Positions 16,615 through 23,483 of a stretch of DNA of 33,428 nucleotides are shown piece by piece. The stretch is from the NCBI GenBank assembly GCA_027314595.1, contig DAHVAN010000361.1:1-33428 (forward strand), in the 5' to 3' direction. The notes beneath the pieces were generated by a model. It was not told where the DNA came from. It saw only the letters and a list, made by a program, of their open reading frames with translations, and searched no databases. How positions within the stretch are numbered: position 1 is the first letter of the stretch; each line of letters begins with the position of its first letter. This stretch comes from Actinomycetota bacterium. GTDB lineage: Bacteria; Actinomycetota; Actinomycetes; Streptosporangiales; Streptosporangiaceae. The position numbers and the translations under genes were made by a program.

Positions 16615-18123
16615 TCAGGCGAACGAACCCGCCAGGGACCCGTTGTCGAACCCGTCGGGCAGCGGTAGCCCGAACAGGACGTGCAGGGCGACGAGGAACG
16701 CGTCGCGTTCCGATGCGCCGACCGAGGTCCCGCGGCGAACGGTCTTCGCGGTGGCGGCGGCCGCGGCAAAGGTGGCGGAGAAGTCGGCCGCGGCCAGTGC
16801 CGCGAAGATCTGCGTCGCGGCCTTGGCCGGGGCGGCCTCCGCCTCGCCTTCGCTCGCGACGGCCGCGGCATGGTCGCCCGCGACCCGCGCGACCTGCTCG
16901 CCCAGCTGCGCCTTGACCGACACCGTTTCGTCCGTCCGCCCGGCCACGAGCAGCGCGCCCGCCAGCCAGCCGGGGTCGATGCCTTGCACCGCGCCGACGC
17001 GCGCGACCGCGAGGACCGAGGCCGGGGGACGTTCCACCGCCAGGTCGAGCACGAGCAGGCGCAGCCACAGCAAGGCGCCGGGCACCGCTTCCGAGGCGGC
17101 CACGATCGTCGGTCCGTCCGCACCGTACCCGGCCGCCGCGGCCAGCATCGGCGTGGCCTCGACCGAGACAGCCACGGTCGCGACGCCGTCCGTCGGCTCG
17201 GTGAGGCTGCGGGCCCGCAGCGCCGGCGCCCAGCGCAGCTCGCCGGCCAGGTCGGAGGTCAGCACGGCGAGCGGCACCTGGCCAAGCGAGACGGACTCGG
17301 CCTGGTCGGCGTGACCGGCCGCCAGCAGGTCGCGCAGATATGCCTGCGCCGCTTCGTAGTACGGCAGGCCGTCATGGCGGCCCGCCCGCACCGTCGAGCC
17401 GGTCTTGACGATCGGGGGCGTCAGCCAGGTCTCCCGGCCGGCATCCGGCTCATGCTCGCCGAGCCCGAAGCGGACCGGGAGGCCGACCTCGCGCGCGAAG
17501 TCCAGGTCGACGGCCGAGTGCGCCGGGTTGACCACGACCGCGCCGGTGCCGAACTCGGGCTTCACCCAATCCGCGACCCACACCGGGAGCAGGTCGCCGT
17601 GCAGCGGATGACGCAAGAAACGGCCGCTGAAGTACGGGCGCGGTCGCACCGAGGTCCCGGCGAGCGCGGTGTGGTCGGGGTGGACCGCCACCGCGCAGGC
17701 GGCGGTGAACGGCGACCAATCGGTGGTGAAGGTGCTCAGGAAGTCATCGGTCGCCGCCCCGGTAACGGGGTCGGCGTAGGGCAGGCGGAACACGGCCCCC
17801 GGGACCCGGCGCAGCGCCTTCTGATGCTTGGCGTCGGCTCGGGCGCCCCAGGACGGCGCCGTTCCCGAGGACACCGCCGCGAGCGCCTCCGGCGAGGGCA
17901 CGTAGGAAAGCGTCCACGGTCCGTCTTGCTCGTCCTCGGTGCTGACGGCGATCCGTCCCGCGGCGGCCAGCGCCTTCAGCAGGTCGACAACGGGGGTGAG
18001 CGAGCCCGGCGACGGGGTGCCGGTGATCGCGCTCAGCCGTTCGCAGGCGGCGGCAACCGCCCGCAGCCTCTGGTCGTGCAGGTCGTCGGTTGGGGTGCCG
18101 ATCGTCAGCACGGTGCCTGTCAT
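16615..18123 (-). CDS. Stand-alone protein resembling the LeuRS CP1 editing domain
   Basis: A 502-residue protein starting at ATG 18123 with GAAGGAGGG upstream. Residues about 140-225 read like the connective-peptide 1 editing domain of leucyl-tRNA synthetase: HPLHGDLLPVWVADWV, then FGTGAVVVNPAH, then VDLDFAREVGLPVRF. In LeuRS this region clears mischarged tRNA. The Asp that anchors the amino acid amino group in 'HDxRDYEFA' appears kept as D206, while the preceding Asp is Ser. I see no HIGH or KMSKS motif, so it should not charge tRNA by itself. The last 150 residues are Ala-rich and helical. Inferred role: hydrolysis of tRNA charged with a toxic amino acid analogue (self-protection), or an enzyme recruited to handle an aminoacyl ester. 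It is transcribed convergently with the biosynthetic block and follows the AraC gene on the same strand. Confidence 0.7.
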   Translation of the reverse strand: MTGTVLTIGTPTDDLHDQRLRAVAAACERLSAITGTPSPGSLTPVVDLLKALAAAGRIAVSTEDEQDGPWTLSYVPSPEALAAVSSGTAPSWGARADAKHQKALRRVPGAVFRLPYADPVTGAATDDFLSTFTTDWSPFTAACAVAVHPDHTALAGTSVRPRPYFSGRFLRHPLHGDLLPVWVADWVKPEFGTGAVVVNPAHSAVDLDFAREVGLPVRFGLGEHEPDAGRETWLTPPIVKTGSTVRAGRHDGLPYYEAAQAYLRDLLAAGHADQAESVSLGQVPLAVLTSDLAGELRWAPALRARSLTEPTDGVATVAVSVEATPMLAAAAGYGADGPTIVAASEAVPGALLWLRLLVLDLAVERPPASVLAVARVGAVQGIDPGWLAGALLVAGRTDETVSVKAQLGEQVARVAGDHAAAVASEGEAEAAPAKAATQIFAALAAADFSATFAAAAATAKTVRRGTSVGASERDAFLVALHVLFGLPLPDGFDNGSLAGSFA

Positions 18124-18223
18124 GATCGCCCTCCTTCTCGCGAACTAAGATAACGCGAACACGCTCAGGTATCGGTATCGGCGATCCGGAATGGCAAGCC
18201 GGCCGGGGCGGAGCCGGCCCGGT

Positions 18224-19036
18224 TCAGCGGCGGCTGTCCGCCGAGCGCGCGTACACGCCGGGACTTGCCCCCAGCGCATGCCTGAAGTGACGGGTGAGGT
18301 GCGACTGATCGTAGAAGCCGGTGGCCGCCGCGACGAGCCCCGGCGGCATGCCGTCAAGCAGCAGCCGGCGCGCTCTGTCCACCCTGCGACCGGTGATGTA
18401 CTGGTGCGGTGCCACCCCGAACTCGCGGCCGAAGGCACGCACCAGGTGCGCGGGCTGGGTCTGGAGCAGGCTCGCCGCCTGCGCCAGCGAGAGTCCGTCT
18501 ACCAGGTGCTCATCGAGCAGGTCGCGCAGCCTCCAGGCGAGGCCGGGAGCGCCCGCCGGCCGCTCGCTCGCGCGCCCGCCGCCCAGGTGCTCGCGCAGGC
18601 GCTCGGCGATGAAACCGAGCCTGCTCTCGGCCTCAAGGCCTTCGCCGGGCCTGGCCAGGGCCAGGTGCAGCAGGTGGATCCGATGGCGCAGGAACGGGTC
18701 CTCGAGCACGGGCTTGTCCGCGGCCGCCCCGATCAGGCCGTTGCCGAGCAACGAAGAATCAAGGTAAAGCACCCGTTTACGGAACCCCGCCGGGGTCGCC
18801 GAGTTGCCGTTGTGGGCCACCTGCGGGGGCAGCAGGGTCACATGCTGATCAAGCGCGCCGTGCTCATGGCGGTGCACGTCAAAGCGGACGATTCCATCAT
18901 CGACGATGAGCAGCGTCCAGGCATCGTGGGTGTGCATGGGATAGACGTGGTCGGTGATGCGCGCGTGGAACACCTCGGTGATTCCGCTGACCGCTGGTCG
19001 CCAAGCGACGATTTCCCGCTTGGTTTTCGCCGACAT
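18224..19036 (-). CDS. AraC-family transcriptional regulator
   Basis: A 270-residue regulator. The N-terminal half is a cupin-like ligand-binding domain with HTHDAWTLLIVDDG and LLPPQVAHN. The C-terminal 100 residues contain two helix-turn-helix motifs, LSLAQAASLLQTQPAHLVRA and the signature GFYDQSHLTRHFRHALGASP. AraC proteins of this layout activate in response to small molecules. It lies 100 bp before the editing-domain-like gene on the same strand and after the SDR gene, so it probably controls one or both. The gap to the next gene contains a GC-rich GGCCGG/CCGGCC hairpin that could terminate its transcript. Confidence 0.9.
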   Translation of the reverse strand: MSAKTKREIVAWRPAVSGITEVFHARITDHVYPMHTHDAWTLLIVDDGIVRFDVHRHEHGALDQHVTLLPPQVAHNGNSATPAGFRKRVLYLDSSLLGNGLIGAAADKPVLEDPFLRHRIHLLHLALARPGEGLEAESRLGFIAERLREHLGGGRASERPAGAPGLAWRLRDLLDEHLVDGLSLAQAASLLQTQPAHLVRAFGREFGVAPHQYITGRRVDRARRLLLDGMPPGLVAAATGFYDQSHLTRHFRHALGASPGVYARSADSRR

Positions 19037-19079
19037 CTCTAGACTTTACCGCTTCTCAATGCTTGCCAGGTGAAGGCTA

Positions 19080-19115
19080 GCCCGGCCGCCGGTGACGTCC
19101 GGCGGTGGGCCGGGC
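19080..19115. terminator. Strong GC stem-loop between SDR and AraC genes
   Basis: GCCCGGCC (19080-19087) pairs with GGCCGGGC (19108-19115), and inside it GCCGG (19088-19092) pairs with CCGGC (19099-19103) around a six-base loop. It starts about 40 bp downstream of the SDR stop codon on the minus strand. It is a likely factor-independent terminator of the SDR transcript, which would make AraC separately transcribed. Confidence 0.5.
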
Positions 19116-19155
19116 GTGGCGGTGGAGCCGACATCGCCGTGCAGCGATACATCAG

Positions 19156-19929
19156 CTACAGGCCGCGGACGAGGCCGCCATCGCAACGCAGTGCTGTCCC
19201 GGTGATGTAGGACGCGGGCGCGCCGCACAGGAACGCGGCGGCCGCGGCGAATTCGGCCGGTCGGCCATAGCGGCGGGCGGGAATCGATTCGATCGACGCC
19301 TGCATCGTTTCGGCGACGCTCCGGCCTAGGCGGGCGGCGTTGGCGGCGTCAAGCGCGGCGGTGCGGTCGGTCTCTATCCGGCCGGGCAGCAGCAGGTTCA
19401 CCGTGACGCCGTCCGCGGCCACCTCGGCCGCCAGCGTCTTGAGATACCCGGCCAGGGCGGCGCGGCTGAGGTTGGAGAGGGCGAGGTTGGGCAGCGGGGC
19501 GGCGATCCCGGTGGAGCCGACCGCCAGGATGCGGCCCCAGCCACGCTCGCGCATCGCCGGCAGCGCCCCCGTTGCCAGCCGGATCTGCTGGCGCAGGAGC
19601 GTGTCGAGCGCCGCGTCCACGTCGGCCAGGGCAACATCGGCGGCCAGCGCAGGCCGGGGACCCGGGCCGTTGAGCACGAGAACATCGGGCCGCCCGAAGG
19701 CAGCGGCGGTCGCGTCGAGCAAACGGCCAGGGCCGTCCTCGTCCAGCAGGTCCACCTCGATGCCGACGGCCTCGGGTAGTTCCGCGGCGATCTGCTTCGC
19801 CCGCTCGCCCCGTCGGCCGCAGACCACGGTCCGCGCCCCTTCCGCCGCCAGCGCACGGGCCACGGCCTCCCCGATGCCGCTCGTCGACGCGGCGACGAGC
19901 GCAGTGCGTCCAGCGAGCCCCAGATCCAT
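19156..19929 (-). CDS. Atypical short-chain dehydrogenase/reductase (SDR)
   Basis: A 257-residue SDR. I use ATG 19929 because GGAGGT lies 6 nt upstream; the frame is open a further 21 codons. The nucleotide-binding motif AASTSGIG (13-20) and a GRR basic patch at 38-40 suggest NADP(H). The catalytic Ser is kept in AVGSTG (Ser139), but the YxxxK pair is replaced by Ser152 and Arg156 (LSNLSRAAL). The same replacement is known to me in a FabG-like subfamily with 'SNxxR'. It ends with TALRCDGGLVRGL. It may act on a keto intermediate of the pathway or have an altered, non-reductive role. It is divergent from the type II thioesterase gene with 76 bp between the starts. Confidence 0.88.
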   Translation of the reverse strand: MDLGLAGRTALVAASTSGIGEAVARALAAEGARTVVCGRRGERAKQIAAELPEAVGIEVDLLDEDGPGRLLDATAAAFGRPDVLVLNGPGPRPALAADVALADVDAALDTLLRQQIRLATGALPAMRERGWGRILAVGSTGIAAPLPNLALSNLSRAALAGYLKTLAAEVAADGVTVNLLLPGRIETDRTAALDAANAARLGRSVAETMQASIESIPARRYGRPAEFAAAAAFLCGAPASYITGTALRCDGGLVRGL

Positions 19930-20005
19930 AGGTCGACCTCCACTTGGCGCGGCGGGGCTAAGGCAATCGGCGACTCTTGATCGCGGGAACATTATTATCC
20001 TGCGT

Positions 20006-20725
20006 ATGTCTAGCGGACATCTCGGCGATCACGATGTCTTCGTCTTCCCCGGCGCAGGGTCGTTCGGCGGCGAATTCAGGCCGCTGATAGGCGAGCTGGG
20101 GCCATCGGCCCGGCTTATCCGCTACCCGGGCCGCTTCGGGAAGGACTTCGGCCGCCCGGCGGAGTCCTACCAAGACGTTGTGGCTTCGTGCGTGGCGCAG
20201 CTCGGTCGCCGCGGCACGGTCGGGTGCATGCTCGTGGGCCACAGCTACGGCGGCTACGTCGCCTATTCCACGGCGGTGGAGCTGGCCGAGCACGGGGTCG
20301 AGGTCGCCGCGCTCGTAGCCATCGGGGCCGGCGCGCCGAGCGCGCGCTGGGTGCCAGAACCGGCCACCCGGGAGCAGTCGGCGACGGCCGCCTTTCTCGA
20401 TGACGTCGACCCGGGCCTGCTGTCGGGCGAGTGGCGGGACGTCGTCATCGATACCGCGATGCAGGATCTCAGGCTGCTGAGCGGGCTGACGGACGCGGAC
20501 TACGCGCGGGTGCGCTGCCCGGTTTTCGCCGCCTTCGGGGAGACCGACCCCCTGACGTCCCGTGAGAGCGTCGGCCGATGGTCCGATTTCACCGAGGGCG
20601 GCGTGACCCATCGTGTCTTCCCCGGCGGCCACTCGGACCTGATCCAGTCACCCGAACTCGTCTCGTGGATCCAGCAGATCCGTGCAGCGTCATCGAACGC
20701 GGGCCAGGCCGTGCCGGCCGATTGA
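20006..20725 (+). CDS. Type II (proofreading) thioesterase
   Basis: A 239-residue alpha/beta hydrolase of the GrsT/RifR type. It shows VFPGAGSFGGEF at the N terminus, the nucleophile in GHSYGG (Ser80), GETDPLT for the acid region and PGGHSDLI for the catalytic His. These enzymes free carrier domains of stalled or wrong acyl groups. I chose ATG 20006; the frame is open upstream but those codons belong to the antisense of the SDR. The ribosome site is weak, so a leaderless or short-leader transcript from the divergent promoter region is possible. It is the last gene of the cluster on the right. Confidence 0.88.
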   Translation: MSSGHLGDHDVFVFPGAGSFGGEFRPLIGELGPSARLIRYPGRFGKDFGRPAESYQDVVASCVAQLGRRGTVGCMLVGHSYGGYVAYSTAVELAEHGVEVAALVAIGAGAPSARWVPEPATREQSATAAFLDDVDPGLLSGEWRDVVIDTAMQDLRLLSGLTDADYARVRCPVFAAFGETDPLTSRESVGRWSDFTEGGVTHRVFPGGHSDLIQSPELVSWIQQIRAASSNAGQAVPAD

Positions 20726-20931
20726 GGCTTGCCGTCAACCGTGGCGCTGCCAGGCACCCCAGGACACGCCCGTGTGGGCGCGTGGCCCTACCCCTGCCCG
20801 AACGACCCGAGGACCCGGACAACGCCGACCCTGGAGCAGCGGCAGCCGCCAGGGGGCACTAGCAGCAGGTTTCACGCTGCGTGACGGCATCGGAATGGGT
20901 GACTCCGGTTCTGCTCCCGGTGCCTGCCGTT

Positions 20932-20956
20932 AAGGTCTAGACCATTGGTCTAGTGG
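20932..20956. promoter_or_regulatory. Overlapping DasR-box-like sites
   Basis: GGTCTAGACCATT is followed directly by ATTGGTCTAG, giving two partly overlapping copies of the dre motif (consensus A-C/G-TGGTCTAGACCA-G/C-T), recognised from knowledge of the GntR-type regulator DasR. They are 200 bp after the thioesterase gene with no evident gene starting next to them. A second, better match lies at 21111. Confidence 0.4.
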
Positions 20957-21081
20957 AGCCTGGACGGAGGCGGTGCGGCGTCGGCCGGGCGATGCGGCGC
21001 GGATCCGGTGGCGCGTGCCCGCGTATCCGGCGCCGGATGGGCCGCTTGTGACAAGACCCCGATTGCGGGGTCCGTGCGCGC

Positions 21082-21104
21082 GAGCAAACACGGAGCAAAC
21101 ATCG
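21082..21104 (+). repeat. Tandem GAGCAAACA repeat
   Basis: GAGCAAACA occurs at 21082-21090 and again at 21093-21101. The 13-mer GGAGCAAACATCG (21092-21104) recurs at 33269-33281 near the tRNA-Lys fragment. Such short repeats are common beside attachment sites of actinobacterial integrative elements, so I read it as a trace of integration. Confidence 0.4.
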
Positions 21105-21110
21105 GCGTGC

Positions 21111-21126
21111 ACTGGTCTAGACCACC
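21111..21126. promoter_or_regulatory. DasR-box-like palindrome
   Basis: ACTGGTCTAGACCACC matches 14 of 16 positions of the dre consensus ACTGGTCTAGACCAGT and contains the perfect 12-bp palindrome TGGTCTAGACCA. The nearest intact gene downstream on the plus strand is far away; on the minus strand none starts here. The rest of the 580-bp gap (20726-21307) holds no gene, only a small GC hairpin near 20766-20780 that may end the thioesterase transcript. Confidence 0.45.
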
Positions 21127-21241
21127 ATAGCGAGGGTGTCCGGACAGTGAAGCGTAAAGGTACAGGTGTCTGGCACGCCAATACATGTTAGCCGCGGCCG
21201 GGTCCTAGCGGGAGCGCCCGGCACGGTCCGTGATCCTCGCT

Positions 21242-21264
21242 GGCGGTGGCAGGATTTGACCTGC
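21242..21264 (-). other. Possible tRNA 3'-end remnant (T arm plus acceptor strand)
   Basis: On the minus strand the sequence reads GCAGG-TCAAAT-CCTGC followed by CACCGCC, the layout of a T stem-loop and acceptor 3' strand. The T loop is one base short (TTCAAAT expected). No D or anticodon arm is found. It may be a decayed attachment site from an element that used a tRNA gene; chance resemblance is possible. Confidence 0.3.
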
Positions 21265-21307
21265 CAGGCATCTTCCAGAGAGCGGGCCCCTCCCCGTACC
21301 GTGGGGA

Positions 21308-21598
21308 TCAGCGTGCCCGGTACACGTCAGCGCGATGGTCGATGCGAACAACGTGGACAGTCCGGGCGGGCTCGTCGATCCGGTAGACCACCCGGTACGC
21401 GCCGCGCCGCGCGGAGTGGTACCCGGCTAGCTCACGGGCGAGCGGCTTGCCTACCCGGTGCGGGTTGTCCAGCAGTGCGCCGGTCAGGAACTCGGTCACC
21501 GCCGCCGCGACCGCGACCGTCAGTCCGCGTGGCGGTCCCTCGACTAGGACGCGCCGGGCAGTCGGAGCCAGCGACAGGGTGTACGCTTCATCGCTCAC
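21308..21598 (-). CDS. RelE/ParE-family toxin
   Basis: A 96-residue protein with the RelE/ParE toxin pattern: SLAPTARRVL at the start, then NPHRVGKPLARELAGYHSAR, RGAYRVVYRIDEPARTVHVV and IDHRADVYR at the C terminus. Such toxins cut mRNA at the ribosome or act on gyrase. The start overlaps the antitoxin stop by 4 nt, as usual for these pairs. It lies in the decayed accessory zone, consistent with an addiction module retained on or near a mobile element. Confidence 0.85.
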   Translation of the reverse strand: MSDEAYTLSLAPTARRVLVEGPPRGLTVAVAAAVTEFLTGALLDNPHRVGKPLARELAGYHSARRGAYRVVYRIDEPARTVHVVRIDHRADVYRAR

Positions 21599-21891
21599 CC
21601 GGTGTCGCGCTCATTCCGGACGCGCTCTGCCATCAGGCGCCGCAGTTCGTCGGCGCCGATGGCCTCACCGCGCGCGATCTCAGCCTCCGCGGTGCGGATC
21701 TGGTCAACTGCGCCAGGCGTGGACAGCAGATCGAGGGTCTCTTCTATGGTTTCCAGGTCTGAAACGGAGATGATCACGGCCTCGGGGCGGCCGTTGCGGG
21801 TGATCACGACTCGGTCGTGCGTATCCCGTACATCGTCAAGCACCGCGGACAGCCGGGCCTTGGCGTCCGCCAGAGGAATTATCGTCGTCAT
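21595..21891 (-). CDS. Phd/YefM-family antitoxin
   Basis: A 98-residue protein starting at ATG 21891: MTTIIPLADAKARLSAVLDD, then THDRVVITRNGRPEAVIISV and a C-terminal helical tail. These are the DNA-binding and dimer motifs of Phd/YefM antitoxins, which neutralise the partner toxin and repress their own promoter. The open frame upstream of 21891 overlaps the promoter and is not used. The toxin gene overlaps the 3' end. Confidence 0.88.
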   Translation of the reverse strand: MTTIIPLADAKARLSAVLDDVRDTHDRVVITRNGRPEAVIISVSDLETIEETLDLLSTPGAVDQIRTAEAEIARGEAIGADELRRLMAERVRNERDTG

Positions 21892-21898
21892 GACCTGA

Positions 21899-21926
21899 AT
21901 TATAGTCACATAAGGCTGGCCCGCAA
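21899..21926 (-). promoter_or_regulatory. Antitoxin promoter, probably leaderless transcript
   Basis: On the minus strand a perfect TATAAT (-10) occupies 21904-21899, with TTGCGG (21926-21921) 16 bp upstream as a weak -35. Transcription should start about 7 nt after the -10, which is essentially at the antitoxin ATG (21891). A leaderless mRNA is therefore likely. Confidence 0.55.
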
Positions 21927-21949
21927 GCTGCGGTACGGCTCCTGCAGGC

Positions 21950-22232
21950 GAGCATCTCCCGGTGATACTCATACAGCGGGTACAGCGCGGAGATGACAGG
22001 AGTGCGCACGCCGTGGGCGGTGGCGTAGTTCCTGTCCCAGCCGATTGCTGACGCGAACCATCCGCTCCACGTCGCGAGGTACGTGACGGCGGCGGTCAGC
22101 CACAGCGACGGCACCAGCACGGCGCCATCGGTGACCAGCGCGCCGCGGACATACCGGCGGAACCCCGCGCCGCGCCGTCATGTCCCAGATGACGCACAGC
22201 GGAACGAACAGCACGAGGAAGTACAGGCCATT
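21950..22232 (-). pseudogene. Fragment of a protein O-mannosyltransferase (PMT) gene
   Basis: Minus-strand frames hold GLYFLVLFVPLCVIWDMTAR (about 22170-22230) and, in another frame, LWLTAAVTYLATWSGWFAS with IGWDRNYA and LYPLYEYHREML (about 21950-22120). 'YxATWxGWF', 'DR' and the 'LWxYHxEM' block are hallmarks of the C-terminal part of bacterial dolichyl-phosphate-mannose protein mannosyltransferases. The two pieces need a frameshift between about 22120 and 22165, and most of the gene is missing, so it is a relic. Confidence 0.6.
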
Positions 22233-22243
22233 CCATCCTCGGG

Positions 22244-22800
22244 ATGCACACTGCGGCCACCAGCATCGATCAGCTGCTGCCGCACTATAGCCCGTTCGTC
22301 GCGACGGCTCAGGCCATCGACAATGAGTTCCCCGGGGCGCCGTCCCCTGTCCAGATCGTTCATCCTCCTGCTCCTCGCGATCCGCTCCGTCGCAATCGCG
22401 ATCGTCGCGGTTGTCCTCGACCTGCTGTCGGTGGGCGCCGCGTACGGTGTAATGACCGCTGTGTTCCAGCACGGCTGGGGAGCGAGCATCGTCGGTACCT
22501 ACCCGGTCGGGGCGATCGATTCGTGGATACCGCTGTTCGCCTTCGTGGTCCTGTTCGGGCTCTCCACGGACTACCACGTGTTCGTGGTGTCTCGCATCCG
22601 CGAGGCCCCACGACGCGGGCATGCCCACCAAGAAGGCGGTGCTCGCGGGCATCACAGACACAGCTGGCGTGGTGACCAGCGCGGCGCTCATCATGGTGGC
22701 GGTGTTCGCGATCTACGGGACGCTGTCCATGCAGGACTTCAAGCAGCTCGGCGCCGGCCTCGCGGTCGCGGTGTTCCTGGACGATGACGACCCGACGCGA
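22244..22800 (+). pseudogene. Fragmented MMPL-family transporter
   Basis: Three plus-strand frames carry consecutive pieces of an MMPL/RND-type lipid transporter. A periplasmic-loop-like segment contains AIDNEFPGAPSPVQIV (about 22310-22360). A membrane segment reads LLAIRSVAIAIVAVVLDLLS and VGAAYGVMTAVFQHGWGA, then PLFAFVVLFGLSTDYHVFVV (about 22355-22610). A last piece reads VVTSAALIMVAVFAIYG and FKQLGAGLAVAVFLDDDD (about 22621-22790). The frames differ and much of the gene is absent. The following 22800-22970 encodes an open stretch around [18 protein letters not shown] that I do not recognise. Confidence 0.7.
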
Positions 22801-22973
22801 TCTTCCCGGACGGCCCGCCGACGGCGGTGGATGGGTTCGGCATCGTGACGCCGGCCGTGTGGCGGCCGATCGTCGATGCGGGCGGCAACAACTGGTACGC
22901 GTTCATCCACGTGGACGGGGCAGCGCCGGCGTGGCTGTGCGTACCGCTCGGCGCGGCGTGCGGGCGTTCTGGC

Positions 22974-23003
22974 GGCGGTGCCAGCCGTACGGCTGGCACC
23001 GCC
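22974..23003. repeat. 30-bp perfect palindrome
   Basis: GGCGGTGCCAGCCGT is followed immediately by its exact complement ACGGCTGGCACCGCC. It has no loop bases and would form either a cruciform or a stem with a 4-base tip. It separates the MMPL relic from the NRPS relic and could be a bidirectional terminator or an element end. Confidence 0.55.
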
Positions 23004-23044
23004 CGTCGCCGCAGGTGACAGGACATGCAGACTTCTGGCACCCC

Positions 23045-23483
23045 ACAGGATCCTCCTCGCTGCCGAGAAGCTCGCGCTGCCACAGCGTGTAGTCCGTGTA
23101 CTGCACGGGAAGCGGCGCCCATTCCGGTGCTTGCCCGGTCCGCCGCGCAGCGTACGCGTGCGTCAGGTCGCGGGCCAGCGGTGCCATGGACCAGCCGTCT
23201 GCCGCGGCATGGTGCACCATGAGCAGCAGCCCATGATCAGCCGCTGACAGCTCGAACAGGTCCGCTCGGAACGGGGGTTCGGTGGCCAGGTCAAAGCCCT
23301 GTCTGGCCCTGGCCGCCACCGCTGCTGCGAGCAGCCTTCCCGTGAGCCGGACGAGATGCGGCATGTTGTAGGTGGCGCTCGGCCCCTCCAGACGGTTCAG
23401 GAACCATAGCCGCCGCTGGGCGAAGGACCCGCTCCACCCGAGCACCTCAGCGAAGATCCCCGCCAGGATCTCCTCCTGTATTT
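23045..23483 (-). pseudogene. NRPS relic: carrier-domain start fused to a deleted condensation domain
   Basis: The minus strand reads [13 protein letters not shown] (linker and first helix of a carrier domain) and then [20 protein letters not shown] with [12 protein letters not shown] (start of a condensation domain). An internal jump leads to [16 protein letters not shown], the catalytic motif HHAAADGWS, and [20 protein letters not shown]. The carrier core with its Ser and about 70-80 residues of the condensation domain are missing, and no adenylation domain remains. It is a non-functional remnant of a different NRPS gene from the intact ones in this window, which lack this sequence. It abuts the truncated ABC permease at about 23477. 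Confidence 0.8.

Noticed and set aside
16681-18153. Long plus-strand open frame opposite the editing-like gene
   Set aside because: It is composed mainly of Arg, Gly and Ala, resembles no family, and is the shadow of the minus-strand gene with its good ribosome site and domain match.
22827-23018. Small plus-strand gene around [13 protein letters not shown]
   Set aside because: No ribosome site or family recognised; it lies between relics, so I mention it only as an unidentified open stretch.
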